A stretch of DNA of 64,000 nucleotides from Chromatiaceae bacterium. GTDB lineage: Bacteria > Pseudomonadota > Gammaproteobacteria > Chromatiales > Chromatiaceae. The translations under genes and the position numbers were made by a program. The stretch spans positions 496,001 to 560,000 of the forward strand of contig JACKMK010000002.1 of assembly GCA_024235395.1 (NCBI GenBank). Direction: 5' to 3'. Shown here piece by piece: positions 43,529-51,998 of this stretch. The notes beneath the pieces are model-generated. The model did not search any database. It saw only the letters and a program-made list of their open reading frames with translations, and had not been told where the DNA came from. Position 1 is the first letter of the stretch. Every line of letters starts with the position of its first letter.

Positions 43529-44971
43529 TCAGAACATCGCGTGATTGAGCCAGAAGTGCGTGGCGATGCTCGCTGCGTAACCGACCGCAATCGCTGGTGT
43601 CCACTTGAGGTGGCCAAAAAAGGTGTACATGCCGCGCGACTGTCCCATCAGCGCCACACCGGCGGCCGAGCCGATCGACAACAGCGAGCCACCGACCCCA
43701 GCGGTCAGCGTGACCAACAGCCACTGTCCGAGCGGCATGTCGGGTTGCATCGTCAGTACCGCGAACATCACCGGGATGTTGTCGACGATCGCCGACATCA
43801 CGCCGACCGCGATATTGGCGTTGCTCGCACCCCAGTGCTGGTACATCACCTCCGAGGTCAACGCGAGGTAGCCCATGAAGCCGAGCGCGCCGACGCAGGC
43901 GACGACGCCGTAGAAGAAGAACAACGTGTCCCATTCCGCCCGCGCGACAGGGCGGAACACGTCAAACGGCACGATGTCACCGATCTCCTCGCAATCCTCC
44001 GGAGCCATGCGGCACGGCGTCTTCTTCAGGTAATAGCCGAGCAGGCCCAGATAGCCCATGCCGGTCAACATGCCAATTACCGGCGGCAGGTGCAGAAAGT
44101 TGTGGAACGATACCGCCGTGGCGATCGTCAGCAGGAACAACGCGATGATCCGCCGTGCGCCGCGCATCAGGATCACGCAGTCTTCGGTCGCATGCGGTTT
44201 CTCGTCGGGCACCGCAAAGTGCATGAGGGCAGCCGGTACCACGAAGTTCACCAGGGACGGGAGGAACAGGTTGAAGAAGTTCCAGAAATCGACCACGCCC
44301 TTCTGCCACACCATCAGCGTGGTGATATCGCCGAACGGACTGAAGGCGCCGCCGGCGTTGGCACCCACGACGATGTTGACGCAGGCAAGGGTCACGAAGC
44401 GTGGGTTGTCACCGCCTACGGCGAGCACCACGGCACACATCAGCAGTGCGGTTGTAAGGTTGTCTGCGATTGGCGAAATGAAGAACGCCAGTGTCCCGGT
44501 GATCCAGAACAGGCTGCGAAATCCAAATCCGGCACTCACCAGGCGCGACCGCAGCGCTTCGAACACCTGCCGTTCCTCCATCGCGTTGATGTAGGTCATC
44601 GCCACCAGCAGGAACAGCATCAACTCGGCGTATTCGAGCAGATTCTCACGCAGCGCGTGTTCGGCCTCCGTGGTAAACCCCTGCGACTGATAGACCCAGG
44701 CGACCACGGCCCAGATCAGGCCGGCGGCAAGGATCACCGGTTTGGATTTGCGCAGATGGGTGAACTCCTCGGCCATCACCAGCAGGTATGCGACCACGAA
44801 CACCGCGATCCCCAGGTAGCCAGCCCAGTGACTGGTCAGATCGAGCGGCCCGGCGCCCGCGGCCAACGAGGGTCCGGGCAAGACGCCCAGTGCGAACACC
44901 GCAAACAGAGCGGATAACAGACGACCGGCGGACATGGCCGCGGCAGGCGACGAGACAGGAACTGACAACAT
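43529..44971 (-). CDS. nhaD: NhaD-type Na+/H+ antiporter
   Basis: 480 residues with an N-terminal signal-like helix and about 12 membrane helices. NhaD hallmarks: FFISPIADNLTTALLMCAVV (about 170), GANAGGAFSPFGDITTLMVW (about 200) and SAIVDNIPVMFAV (about 415). It expels Na+ (or Li+) in exchange for protons at alkaline pH and is common in marine and halophilic gammaproteobacteria. GAGGGAA upstream of ATG 44971 sets the start. Beside Na+-coupled carriers it could recycle the sodium they bring in. It follows the SLC13 gene by 83 bp. Confidence 0.93.
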   Translation of the reverse strand: MLSVPVSSPAAAMSAGRLLSALFAVFALGVLPGPSLAAGAGPLDLTSHWAGYLGIAVFVVAYLLVMAEEFTHLRKSKPVILAAGLIWAVVAWVYQSQGFTTEAEHALRENLLEYAELMLFLLVAMTYINAMEERQVFEALRSRLVSAGFGFRSLFWITGTLAFFISPIADNLTTALLMCAVVLAVGGDNPRFVTLACVNIVVGANAGGAFSPFGDITTLMVWQKGVVDFWNFFNLFLPSLVNFVVPAALMHFAVPDEKPHATEDCVILMRGARRIIALFLLTIATAVSFHNFLHLPPVIGMLTGMGYLGLLGYYLKKTPCRMAPEDCEEIGDIVPFDVFRPVARAEWDTLFFFYGVVACVGALGFMGYLALTSEVMYQHWGASNANIAVGVMSAIVDNIPVMFAVLTMQPDMPLGQWLLVTLTAGVGGSLLSIGSAAGVALMGQSRGMYTFFGHLKWTPAIAVGYAASIATHFWLNHAMF

Positions 44972-45054
44972 GGATTCCCTCGATACGGTGGCGAGGCGAC
45001 ACGGAAGCGCCGGCAGCGAATTGCCGCCGGCGGTAGAGGCCCGGACTATCCCGA

Positions 45055-47085
45055 TCAGTAGATCAGGTTGATCATCAGCATCATTACAACCAGGAACAGC
45101 ACGGTCATGATACCGCCGGCACGCATGAAGTCCGGTACCCGATACCCGGCCGGACCCATGATCAGCGCGTTCACCTGGTGGGTGGGGATCAGGAACGAGT
45201 TCGAGGTGGCCAGCGCGACCGTCAGCGCGAAGACCGCCGGATCGGCCCCTGCGCCGATCGCGATGTTGACGGCCAGCGGTACCAGCAGCACCGTTGCGCC
45301 GACGTTCGACATCACCAGCGTAAAGAAGGTGGCAAGCACCGCGACGGCCGCCTGGATTACCCAGACTGGCATGTTGCCGACGACACTGAGGGTCTGCTCG
45401 GCGATCCATTTCGCGGTACCCGAGGTCTCGACCGCAAGGCCGAGCGGGATCAGCGAGGCGAGCAGGAACACGGTCTTCCAGCTGACCGCGGTATAGGCTT
45501 CGTCGATCTTCAGGACTCCTGACAGGATCATGCCCATAGCGCCGGTCAGCAGCGCGACCGACAGGCGCAGGTCGCTGAACAACACCAGCGCCAGCGCGAT
45601 TGCAAAGAAGATGCCGGCATAGGCGACCTTGTGAGGCCGCGATTCTTCGTGCGGAAACTCGGTGGTGACGACCACGAAGTTACGGTCCTTCTGCAGACGC
45701 GCCAGTGCATCCCACTGCGTATGCACGATCAGGGTATCGCCACCCTGGAATGGCAGGTCGCGGATGTTCTCGCCCTCGCGCATCGTCTTGCCATCGCGAT
45801 GCAGCGCTACCGTCGAGATGCCGTACACCTTGCGCATCCAGACGTCGCGGGCGCTCTTGCCGACCAGGCTCGAGCTGGGCGGTATCACGACCTCGGCGAC
45901 ACCCGACTTGGTCGGGGCCAGCACCTCGCTGAGCAGTTCGATGCTGCTGTGCAGGTCAAGCTGGTACTTTTCGACGAATTCCAGCAGGTGTTTCGGCGAC
46001 GCGATGATGCCCAGCACCATGCCGGCCTCGATGCCGGTATCGCGCGACAGGCTTCCGGCGCCGTATTTCATGCTCGCTCCGCTCGCCGAGGCGATCACGC
46101 GTACCCGCTCATCGTGCTCCACGTCGTCGAGGTGCTTGCCGACCAGGTCGCTGCCTTCCGGCACCTCGACCTCGAACAGTTCGTAGTCCAGGTCGTAGAT
46201 GTCTCGGAAGTACGCCATCGCATCGTCCTTGCTCTTGCCGGCTTTGCTGCCGGCCGGCAGCACGAAACGGCCCGCGATCACGAAATAGATGATGCCGGTC
46301 GCGACGAGCGCGAGGCCGATCGGGGTGACCGAGAACAGGGACCAGGTGTCCATCTGCTGCTCGGGGGGCAGTGCCTTGTTGGAGGTGAGCATCAGGTCGT
46401 TGAGCAGGATCAGCGGGCTCGACCCGACCATCGTCACGGTCCCGCCGAGGATCGCACAGAAGCCCATCGGCATCAGCAGGCGCGACATCGGCAGACCGGA
46501 GCGCGCCGAGATACGCGATACGACCGGAAGAAACAGCGCGGCCGCGCCGACGTTCTGCATGAACGAGGAGATGAAACCAACGGTACCGGAGATGATCGGG
46601 ATGATGCGCGTCTCGGTCGTGCCGCCGACCTTGAGAATGAATGCCGCGACCTTGGTCATGATGCCGGTCTTGTCGAGGCCGGCGCCGATGATCATCACCG
46701 CGATGATCGATATCACCGCATTCGACGCGAATCCGTCGAACAGATGATTGTTGTCGACCAGGCCCTGCGACAGCCCCATCATTGGTGCGAACAGCGACGT
46801 CAGGCCCAGCAGCACCATCACTGTCGCTGCGGCGACGTCGACCCCGACGACCTCGAACGCGAACAGGTAGACGGTGAGCAAAAGGATGCCGCTGACCCAT
46901 GCGATCTCGATCGACGGGACCACGCTCGCCATGTACAGCCCCAGTACCATGAACAAGGCTCCGGCAATCAGCTGTTTTGGACTCAGCAACATGCCGACCT
47001 TCGGCTTGTTCGCGCTGGGTTCCGGCTGCACAGTGGCCGCTGGGCTCATCGGTGCCTCGGCGGCATGTTCGGATCCGTTGCTCAT
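45055..47085 (-). CDS. SLC13/DASS family carrier with two central RCK-C (TrkA-C) domains
   Basis: 676 residues from MSNGSEHAAEAPMSP. Two membrane halves (about 40-260 and 470-676) flank two tandem cytoplasmic TrkA-C domains (about 285-365, FEVEVPEGSDLVGKHLDD; about 375-455, AEVVIPPSSSLVGKSARDVW). This is the architecture of bacterial SAC1-like sulfate or dicarboxylate permeases such as SdcS/YbhI relatives with regulatory inserts. Likely substrates are sulfate, thiosulfate-like anions or dicarboxylates. GAGGTA eight bases before the ATG supports the start. It is divergent from a LysR gene, with a LysR-type palindrome between. Confidence 0.88.
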   Translation of the reverse strand: MSNGSEHAAEAPMSPAATVQPEPSANKPKVGMLLSPKQLIAGALFMVLGLYMASVVPSIEIAWVSGILLLTVYLFAFEVVGVDVAAATVMVLLGLTSLFAPMMGLSQGLVDNNHLFDGFASNAVISIIAVMIIGAGLDKTGIMTKVAAFILKVGGTTETRIIPIISGTVGFISSFMQNVGAAALFLPVVSRISARSGLPMSRLLMPMGFCAILGGTVTMVGSSPLILLNDLMLTSNKALPPEQQMDTWSLFSVTPIGLALVATGIIYFVIAGRFVLPAGSKAGKSKDDAMAYFRDIYDLDYELFEVEVPEGSDLVGKHLDDVEHDERVRVIASASGASMKYGAGSLSRDTGIEAGMVLGIIASPKHLLEFVEKYQLDLHSSIELLSEVLAPTKSGVAEVVIPPSSSLVGKSARDVWMRKVYGISTVALHRDGKTMREGENIRDLPFQGGDTLIVHTQWDALARLQKDRNFVVVTTEFPHEESRPHKVAYAGIFFAIALALVLFSDLRLSVALLTGAMGMILSGVLKIDEAYTAVSWKTVFLLASLIPLGLAVETSGTAKWIAEQTLSVVGNMPVWVIQAAVAVLATFFTLVMSNVGATVLLVPLAVNIAIGAGADPAVFALTVALATSNSFLIPTHQVNALIMGPAGYRVPDFMRAGGIMTVLFLVVMMLMINLIY

Positions 47086-47287
47086 TCTCGGTACCTCATG
47101 GTGTTGTTTCGGCGTTCGCTGTACTACCAATCGCATCGCCGCGCGCTGGCTGGTGACGCCAGCGCGCCCATTCAGGAAATGCGTGTCTGTCAAACGTCCG
47201 CCGAGATTCCCAAAGGGAAACAACGACACAGCGTCTCGCAGCCTTGCCGGGGTGATCTAGGCCAGGTGGGTAACAGCTAAACGCCCG

Positions 47288-47319
47288 TATAATGAAGAAT
47301 TAGCGGCGATTTTGCTAAT
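47288..47319 (+). promoter_or_regulatory. LysR-type operator ATTAGC-N9-GCTAAT and candidate -10 in a divergent promoter
   Basis: A perfect 6-bp inverted repeat with 9-bp spacer (47299-47304 and 47314-47319), 27 bp before the LysR gene, containing the T-N11-A geometry of LysR sites. A TATAAT sits at 47288-47293 and a further half-site GGCTAAC at 47331. Autorepression of the regulator and control of the divergent SLC13 gene are expected. Confidence 0.55.
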
Positions 47320-47345
47320 GAATACTTAAAGGCTAACATTCCGAA

Positions 47346-48257
47346 ATGGAATATAGCAATCTCCCGGATCTGAAGGCGCTCGCGACGCTGCGCGAGATTG
47401 TCGAGCGTGGTGGAGTCGCCGAAGCGGGCAGGGCGCTGAACATCGGGCAGCCGGCGGTAACCAAACGACTGCGCGCGCTCGAACGGGCGTTCGGGATGGA
47501 TCTGATGGCCCGTGAGGCCGGGCGACTGCGGCTCACCACCGCTGGTGAGCGGGTGTACGCGTTTGCCCGCCTGGTGATGGACCAGCAGGCCGAGTTGCTC
47601 GGCGATCTGCGGCAACTCCAGGCCGGACGCGATCGCCTGCGCCTCGCGGTGACCCAGTCGATCGGCGAGCACCTGTTGCCGGATCTGCTGTTGGCCTTTG
47701 CCGACGCCTACCCGGACTACCGTATCGATTCGCGTGTCGGCTACAGTCGCAACATCCATGCGCGTCTGGCCACGGGTCTGGCCGATCTCGCATTGACCGA
47801 GATCCAGCCGGACCATCCTGACGTCCTGGTACAACGCTGGCTCGACGACGAACTGGTACTGGTGTGTTCGCCGAAGCACCCGCTGGGTGGCCGCGAGCTG
47901 CTCGCGGTCGCCGAGATTCCGCAGCTTGCCTACGTGCTGCGCGAGCGCGAGTCGTCGATGCGCATCACGCTCGACCGAACCCTGAAGGACATTGGCATCC
48001 CGCAGATTCCCATCGCCATGGAAGTGGGGTCGACCGATACCATCGTCGAGATGCTCGACCGCGGCCGGCACGTGAGTTTCCTGCCGCGTTTCGCGGTCCA
48101 GGCCGCGATCGACGGCGGTGAACTCCACCATGTCCGCATAGAGGGCCTGCGCATCATGCGTACCTTGTGGATCGCGCGCACGCGCGCCAACCTCGACAAT
48201 CCCGTCGCGGAGGCGTTGATCCGGTTGATTCGCGAGCAGGTGCCGCAGCCTGACTGA
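47346..48257 (+). CDS. LysR family transcriptional regulator
   Basis: 303 residues: an N-terminal winged HTH (LATLREIVERGGVAEAGRAL, NIGQPAVTKRLRALERAFG) and a C-terminal co-inducer domain (LRLAVTQSIGEHLLPDLLLA). The domain has the CysB/CbbR-like fold. It is transcribed away from the SLC13-RCK carrier and nhaD genes and probably controls them in response to the anion or a metabolite. Ligand not predictable. Confidence 0.92.
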   Translation: MEYSNLPDLKALATLREIVERGGVAEAGRALNIGQPAVTKRLRALERAFGMDLMAREAGRLRLTTAGERVYAFARLVMDQQAELLGDLRQLQAGRDRLRLAVTQSIGEHLLPDLLLAFADAYPDYRIDSRVGYSRNIHARLATGLADLALTEIQPDHPDVLVQRWLDDELVLVCSPKHPLGGRELLAVAEIPQLAYVLRERESSMRITLDRTLKDIGIPQIPIAMEVGSTDTIVEMLDRGRHVSFLPRFAVQAAIDGGELHHVRIEGLRIMRTLWIARTRANLDNPVAEALIRLIREQVPQPD

Positions 48258-48276
48258 GCCTCACCGCGAGGTCGGA

Positions 48277-48420
48277 TCAGAAACTGATCAGCTGTTGGCT
48301 CACCAGCCAGGCATTGATCAGCAACACCACGCCGCACAGGTACAACACCGCGAGCAGCGTCTGCCGGTGATGGTCTTTGTGCAGCTGGGCGACGCGCGTA
48401 TGACGTTTCCGATTTGGCAT
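48277..48420 (-). CDS. Small single-helix membrane protein, 47 residues
   Basis: Starts MPNRKRHTRVAQLHKDHHRQ, a basic N-terminus, then one membrane helix (TLLAVLYLCGVVLLINAWLV) and a short polar end. GGAAG lies nine bases before the ATG. I do not recognise the family. It sits between the LysR gene (convergent, 19 bp) and argA. The positive-inside charge pattern supports a real inner-membrane peptide rather than chance. Confidence 0.55.
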   Translation of the reverse strand: MPNRKRHTRVAQLHKDHHRQTLLAVLYLCGVVLLINAWLVSQQLISF

Positions 48421-48570
48421 GCGTGTATCTTCCGCTTCTCGGTCCGGAATAGTTATCGCAACTTCTGTGCCGCGGAAAAACGGGTATTTTTCGGCATTTT
48501 TTGCACCCTTCAGGTGCAAATGCCCGACCGATGGACCAAAACCGCGCACCTGTCCCGGCACATCGGCAGC

Positions 48571-49935
48571 TCACAAGGCCTTGATGAACACCTTCGATCC
48601 GCGTCGCCAGTTGTACAGGTCGCGGCGCCGTTTTGGCAGCCGCTCCACCGGCGCGTGCTGGAAGCCGCGTTCGCGAAACCAGTGCGTGGTGCGTGTCGAC
48701 AGCACGAACAGGTTGCCGATTCCGAGCGCGCGGGCACGGTCCTCGATGTACCTCAGCAGGGCATCGCCGCGGCCGGCCGCGCGGTAGTCCGGGTGCACGG
48801 CGACGCACGCGAGCTCCGCGAGACCCTCGTCGGCAAACGGGTACAGTGCGGCGCACGCGATCACCGCGCCGTCGCGTTCGACCACGGTGAACTGGTCGAT
48901 CTCCTGTTCCAGCAGTTCCCGTGAGCGTTTGACCAGCACCCCGGCCGCCTCCATCGGCGCGATCAGTTCGAGGATGCCGCCGACATCGTCGATCCGTGCG
49001 GTGCGTGTCAGTTCATAGGGCTCGGCGGTGACCAGAGTACCGGCGCCATCGCGCGTGAAAAGCTCCGACAGCAGGATGCCATCGTTGTGTCGGTCGAGGA
49101 TGTGCACCCGATTGACGCCGGCTCGGCAGGCGGCCGCGGCATTGTGCAGTACCCGGGAGAGGTCCTCGGGCAGGTTCTTGCGCCGCTCCAGCAACCGGTC
49201 GACCTCGCGCGGCACCATGCTGCTGATCAGGCGTCCCCGTCCATCTCCCACCTTGTGTTCGGTCAGGAAGATCAGCTTGTCCGCATTCAGCGCGATCGCG
49301 ACCGCGCCGGCCACATCGGCCGCACTGAGGTTGAACACCTCGCCGGTGGGCGAATAGCCGAGCCCGGGCACCAAGGCGATGCTGCCGCTGTTCAGCAGGT
49401 TGCGCAGGGCGTCCGCATCGACACGCCGGACCTCGCCGGTGTGCCGATAGTCGACGCCGTCGATCACGCCGAGCGGCTTTGCACTGACAAAATTGCCGGA
49501 GCCGACGCGGATGCGTACCCCGGCCATCGGCGAGTTCGCCAGGCCCATAGAGAGCAGGGCCTCGATCTCGACCCGTACCACGCCGTTAGCCTGCTTTACG
49601 CAGGCCAGTGCGGCGTCGTCGGTGACGCGCAGCCCGTTGACCACCTGCATGTCGGCACCGCGCTCGGCGAGGTGTTGTTCGATCTGCGGACGGGCCCCCG
49701 GGACCAGCACGAGGCGGATGCCGAGGCCATTGAGCAGCGCAATGTCGTGTACGAGGTTGGCGAAGCCGGGGCCGTTGATGACCTCGCCACCGAACGCCAG
49801 CACCAGCACCTTGCCGCGGTGTGCATGGATGTAGGGCGACGATTGGCGGAACCAGCCCACGAAACTCTGGTCGGATCTGCTTTTCCTGCTCACGGTCGTG
49901 TTGTTCTTACCGGCGGTAGGCGAGCTGCGCAGCAT
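48571..49935 (-). CDS. argA: Amino-acid N-acetyltransferase (N-acetylglutamate synthase)
   Basis: About 454 residues: an N-terminal amino-acid-kinase-like arginine-sensing domain (LVLAFGGEVINGPGFANLVHD; LVLVPGARPQIEQHLAERG) and a C-terminal GNAT domain (ELACVAVHPDYRAAGRGDALLRYIE). It makes N-acetylglutamate, the first and arginine-inhibited step of arginine synthesis; the two-domain form is typical of gammaproteobacteria. Start uncertain: ATG at 49935 is used, but a GTG at 49893 (VSRKSRSDQS) would give a length closer to the 443 residues of E. coli ArgA; neither has a good ribosome site. Confidence 0.94.
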   Translation of the reverse strand: MLRSSPTAGKNNTTVSRKSRSDQSFVGWFRQSSPYIHAHRGKVLVLAFGGEVINGPGFANLVHDIALLNGLGIRLVLVPGARPQIEQHLAERGADMQVVNGLRVTDDAALACVKQANGVVRVEIEALLSMGLANSPMAGVRIRVGSGNFVSAKPLGVIDGVDYRHTGEVRRVDADALRNLLNSGSIALVPGLGYSPTGEVFNLSAADVAGAVAIALNADKLIFLTEHKVGDGRGRLISSMVPREVDRLLERRKNLPEDLSRVLHNAAAACRAGVNRVHILDRHNDGILLSELFTRDGAGTLVTAEPYELTRTARIDDVGGILELIAPMEAAGVLVKRSRELLEQEIDQFTVVERDGAVIACAALYPFADEGLAELACVAVHPDYRAAGRGDALLRYIEDRARALGIGNLFVLSTRTTHWFRERGFQHAPVERLPKRRRDLYNWRRGSKVFIKAL

Positions 49936-49996
49936 AATGGCCGGTGGCACGCAAGTGAAGCGCGGCCTGGGGGCCATCCCGGGGCCGCGCGTGCAG

Positions 49997-51112
49997 TCAA
50001 TGTGGCTTGTTCTGCGGCTGCGGCTTGTGCGTCACGTAGAAATTGTTCTGGAAGTCGTGCGCCAGCTGGTGCACCTCGACATCGTCGAAACCGGCCTTGT
50101 TCAACATCTGCACCGCCAGTTCCTCGCCCCAGACGGTGCCCAGGCCGGCGCCGTTCTGGGCCAGCGAGACGGTCATGCAATGCATCGTCGAGATCGTGTA
50201 CAGCAGGGTCCCTATCGGGTGATCGAGGTTGTTTTGCAGGTGTGACGAGGCGCGGATGTCCTGCATCACGAAGGCGCCGCCCGGTTTCAGGGTGCGCGCT
50301 ATGCCGTCGAGCACCGCCTGCGGCGCGGCCTGATCGTGGATCGCATCGAACGCGGTGACCAGATCGAACGCCGCCGGGTCGGCCGAGTCGGCGAAGTCGC
50401 TCAGGTCGCGACACACGAACGCCACGTTCGACAGTCCGCGCGTCTGCGCCTCGGCGCGTGCCCGCTGCAGCGCGGATTCCGCCAGGTCGTACCCGGTGAA
50501 CGCAGAGCGCGGAAAGCGTGCCGCGAGGTAGAGCAGTGCGCGGCCGCTGCCGCAGCCGATGTCGAGAACCCGGATGCCGCGCTCGAGGCGGTCGATCAGG
50601 CCGGGGGCGAGCGGCAGTATGTGCTGTTCGAGTCCACTGACCACGGTCTGTCCGCTGTCCTCGGCCATCACTTCGTGAAAACGCGGGTAGTGTTCGTAGG
50701 CGACACCGCCGCCGAACCGGAAGCAGTCCACGACCCGGTCTTCGACCTGCCCGAGCAGGCCGATGTACTGGGCGAACACCGCGATGTTGTCGGGCGACGC
50801 GGTTCGCGTGAGCAGTGCGGCGCGAGACGCCGGCAGGTGGTAGCGACCGGTCTGTGCATCGTAGTCGACGATCCTTCCGGTCACCATCGCGCCGAGCCAT
50901 TCGCGGACGTAGCGTTCATTCAGTCCCGCCTGCGCCGCGATCGTCGCGCTGTCGGCCGGTGGTAGTTCCGACAGGGTGTCGTACAGGCCCGTGCGGTGCC
51001 CGATCGATACCATCAACGCCAGCGCGCCCTGGTTCAGCATATCGACCAGTGCATCGGCAAAGCCGTCGTTCGTGTTGCTGTATTCCGGGGTCGGAAGGCA
51101 GGTGTTACACAT
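49997..51112 (-). CDS. Class I SAM-dependent methyltransferase with N-terminal winged-helix domain
   Basis: 371 residues. The N-terminus contains a CxxC (MCNTCLPTPEY) and a winged-helix-like dimerisation region (ATIAAQAGLNERYVREWLGA), as in O-methyltransferase-type and Rv-type methyltransferases. Motif I is VLDIGCGSGRALLYLAARF (about 180) and the acidic post-I is FTGYDLAESAL; FDLVTAFDAIHDQ follows. Substrate unknown. AGGAGAG before the ATG is the ribosome site. It is divergent to a TetR gene and both lie between argA and argE. Confidence 0.87.
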   Translation of the reverse strand: MCNTCLPTPEYSNTNDGFADALVDMLNQGALALMVSIGHRTGLYDTLSELPPADSATIAAQAGLNERYVREWLGAMVTGRIVDYDAQTGRYHLPASRAALLTRTASPDNIAVFAQYIGLLGQVEDRVVDCFRFGGGVAYEHYPRFHEVMAEDSGQTVVSGLEQHILPLAPGLIDRLERGIRVLDIGCGSGRALLYLAARFPRSAFTGYDLAESALQRARAEAQTRGLSNVAFVCRDLSDFADSADPAAFDLVTAFDAIHDQAAPQAVLDGIARTLKPGGAFVMQDIRASSHLQNNLDHPIGTLLYTISTMHCMTVSLAQNGAGLGTVWGEELAVQMLNKAGFDDVEVHQLAHDFQNNFYVTHKPQPQNKPH

Positions 51113-51149
51113 GATTCTCTCCTCGCTGTGGTGTTGGCTGTGTGTGTCG

Positions 51150-51172
51150 AAAAGCCTAGGTGGCGGGGCTTT
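51150..51172. promoter_or_regulatory. Inverted repeat AAAGCC-N10-GGCTTT in the methyltransferase/TetR divergent region
   Basis: Arms at 51151-51156 and 51167-51172, 38 bp upstream of the methyltransferase ATG. This is a candidate operator for the divergent TetR regulator. The remainder of the 255-bp gap is AT-richer between 51180 and 51235. Confidence 0.4.
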
Positions 51173-51367
51173 AGGGCCTCAATACAACAAAGGAAAAAAG
51201 TGTTTGAATGGCTAAGCTATTGTTTCTGGGAGTAATGGTTGCGGACAGCCGGGCCGACCCGCGGCCTGTGGCGGTCGTTGGGGGCCTGTTTCTGACCGGC
51301 GGTACAACAACACCACGAGACCGGCCGGCTGTATCGTGGGCCGGCGCACGACGAACGGGGCGGTGAC

Positions 51368-51991
51368 ATGCCGAGAGACGGAAACCAGACACGTACCCGG
51401 ATCATGGATGTCGCGCAGCAGATGGTGCTGGATCTGGGTCTGGCCGGGACCTCGGTGGAGAAGGTCATCGACCGGGCCGGCGTGACCAAGGGTACGTTCT
51501 TCTATCACTTCAAGACCAAGCACGATCTGGCCGCGGCGCTGATCCAGCGCTATGCCGATGACGACCAGCACCATTTCGTCGACACCATGGCGAAGGCAGA
51601 GCAACTGGCACGCGATCCGCTGCAGCAGCTGTTGATCTTCGTCGGGCTGTTCATCGAGATGACCGAACAGCTCGAGGAGCCGTTTCCAGGCTGCCTGTAC
51701 GCCTCGTACTGTTATCAGAGTGGCGCGATCTCGCCGCAGTCGATGGCCCAGGTCGAACGCATGATGCACTTCTGGCGCGACCGGCTCACGCACAAGGTGC
51801 GCGAGGTCGCCGCCGAGTATCCACCGCGTATTCCGGTCGACTGGCATCAGGTCGCCGATCATGTGCTGACGACCTTCGAAGGCGCATTCATCCTGTCGAA
51901 GGTGATGCGGGAACCGAAGCTGGCCTCCGAGCAGCTGGTCCAGTGCCGCAACTACCTGGAGCTGCTGTTCACCCCGCCCTCAGGCGATTGA
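51368..51991 (+). CDS. TetR family transcriptional regulator
   Basis: 207 residues with an N-terminal HTH (RTRIMDVAQQMVLDLGLAGT, VIDRAGVTKGTFFYHFKTKH) and a helical ligand domain of the TetR_C type (PGCLYASYCYQ, with two cysteines near 110-120). It probably represses the divergent methyltransferase gene. It converges on argE with 7 bp between the stops. Confidence 0.92.
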   Translation: MPRDGNQTRTRIMDVAQQMVLDLGLAGTSVEKVIDRAGVTKGTFFYHFKTKHDLAAALIQRYADDDQHHFVDTMAKAEQLARDPLQQLLIFVGLFIEMTEQLEEPFPGCLYASYCYQSGAISPQSMAQVERMMHFWRDRLTHKVREVAAEYPPRIPVDWHQVADHVLTTFEGAFILSKVMREPKLASEQLVQCRNYLELLFTPPSGD

Positions 51992-51998
51992 ACGGCGC

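Noticed and set aside
44990..45030. GC-rich GCCGGC repeats between nhaD and SLC13 genes as a terminator
   Set aside because: The stem is short and lacks a T-run, and the two genes are probably co-transcribed.
44972..45409. Upstream extension of nhaD into the SLC13 gene
   Set aside because: It lies over the coding end of the SLC13 gene in another frame; a good ribosome site precedes the ATG at 44971.
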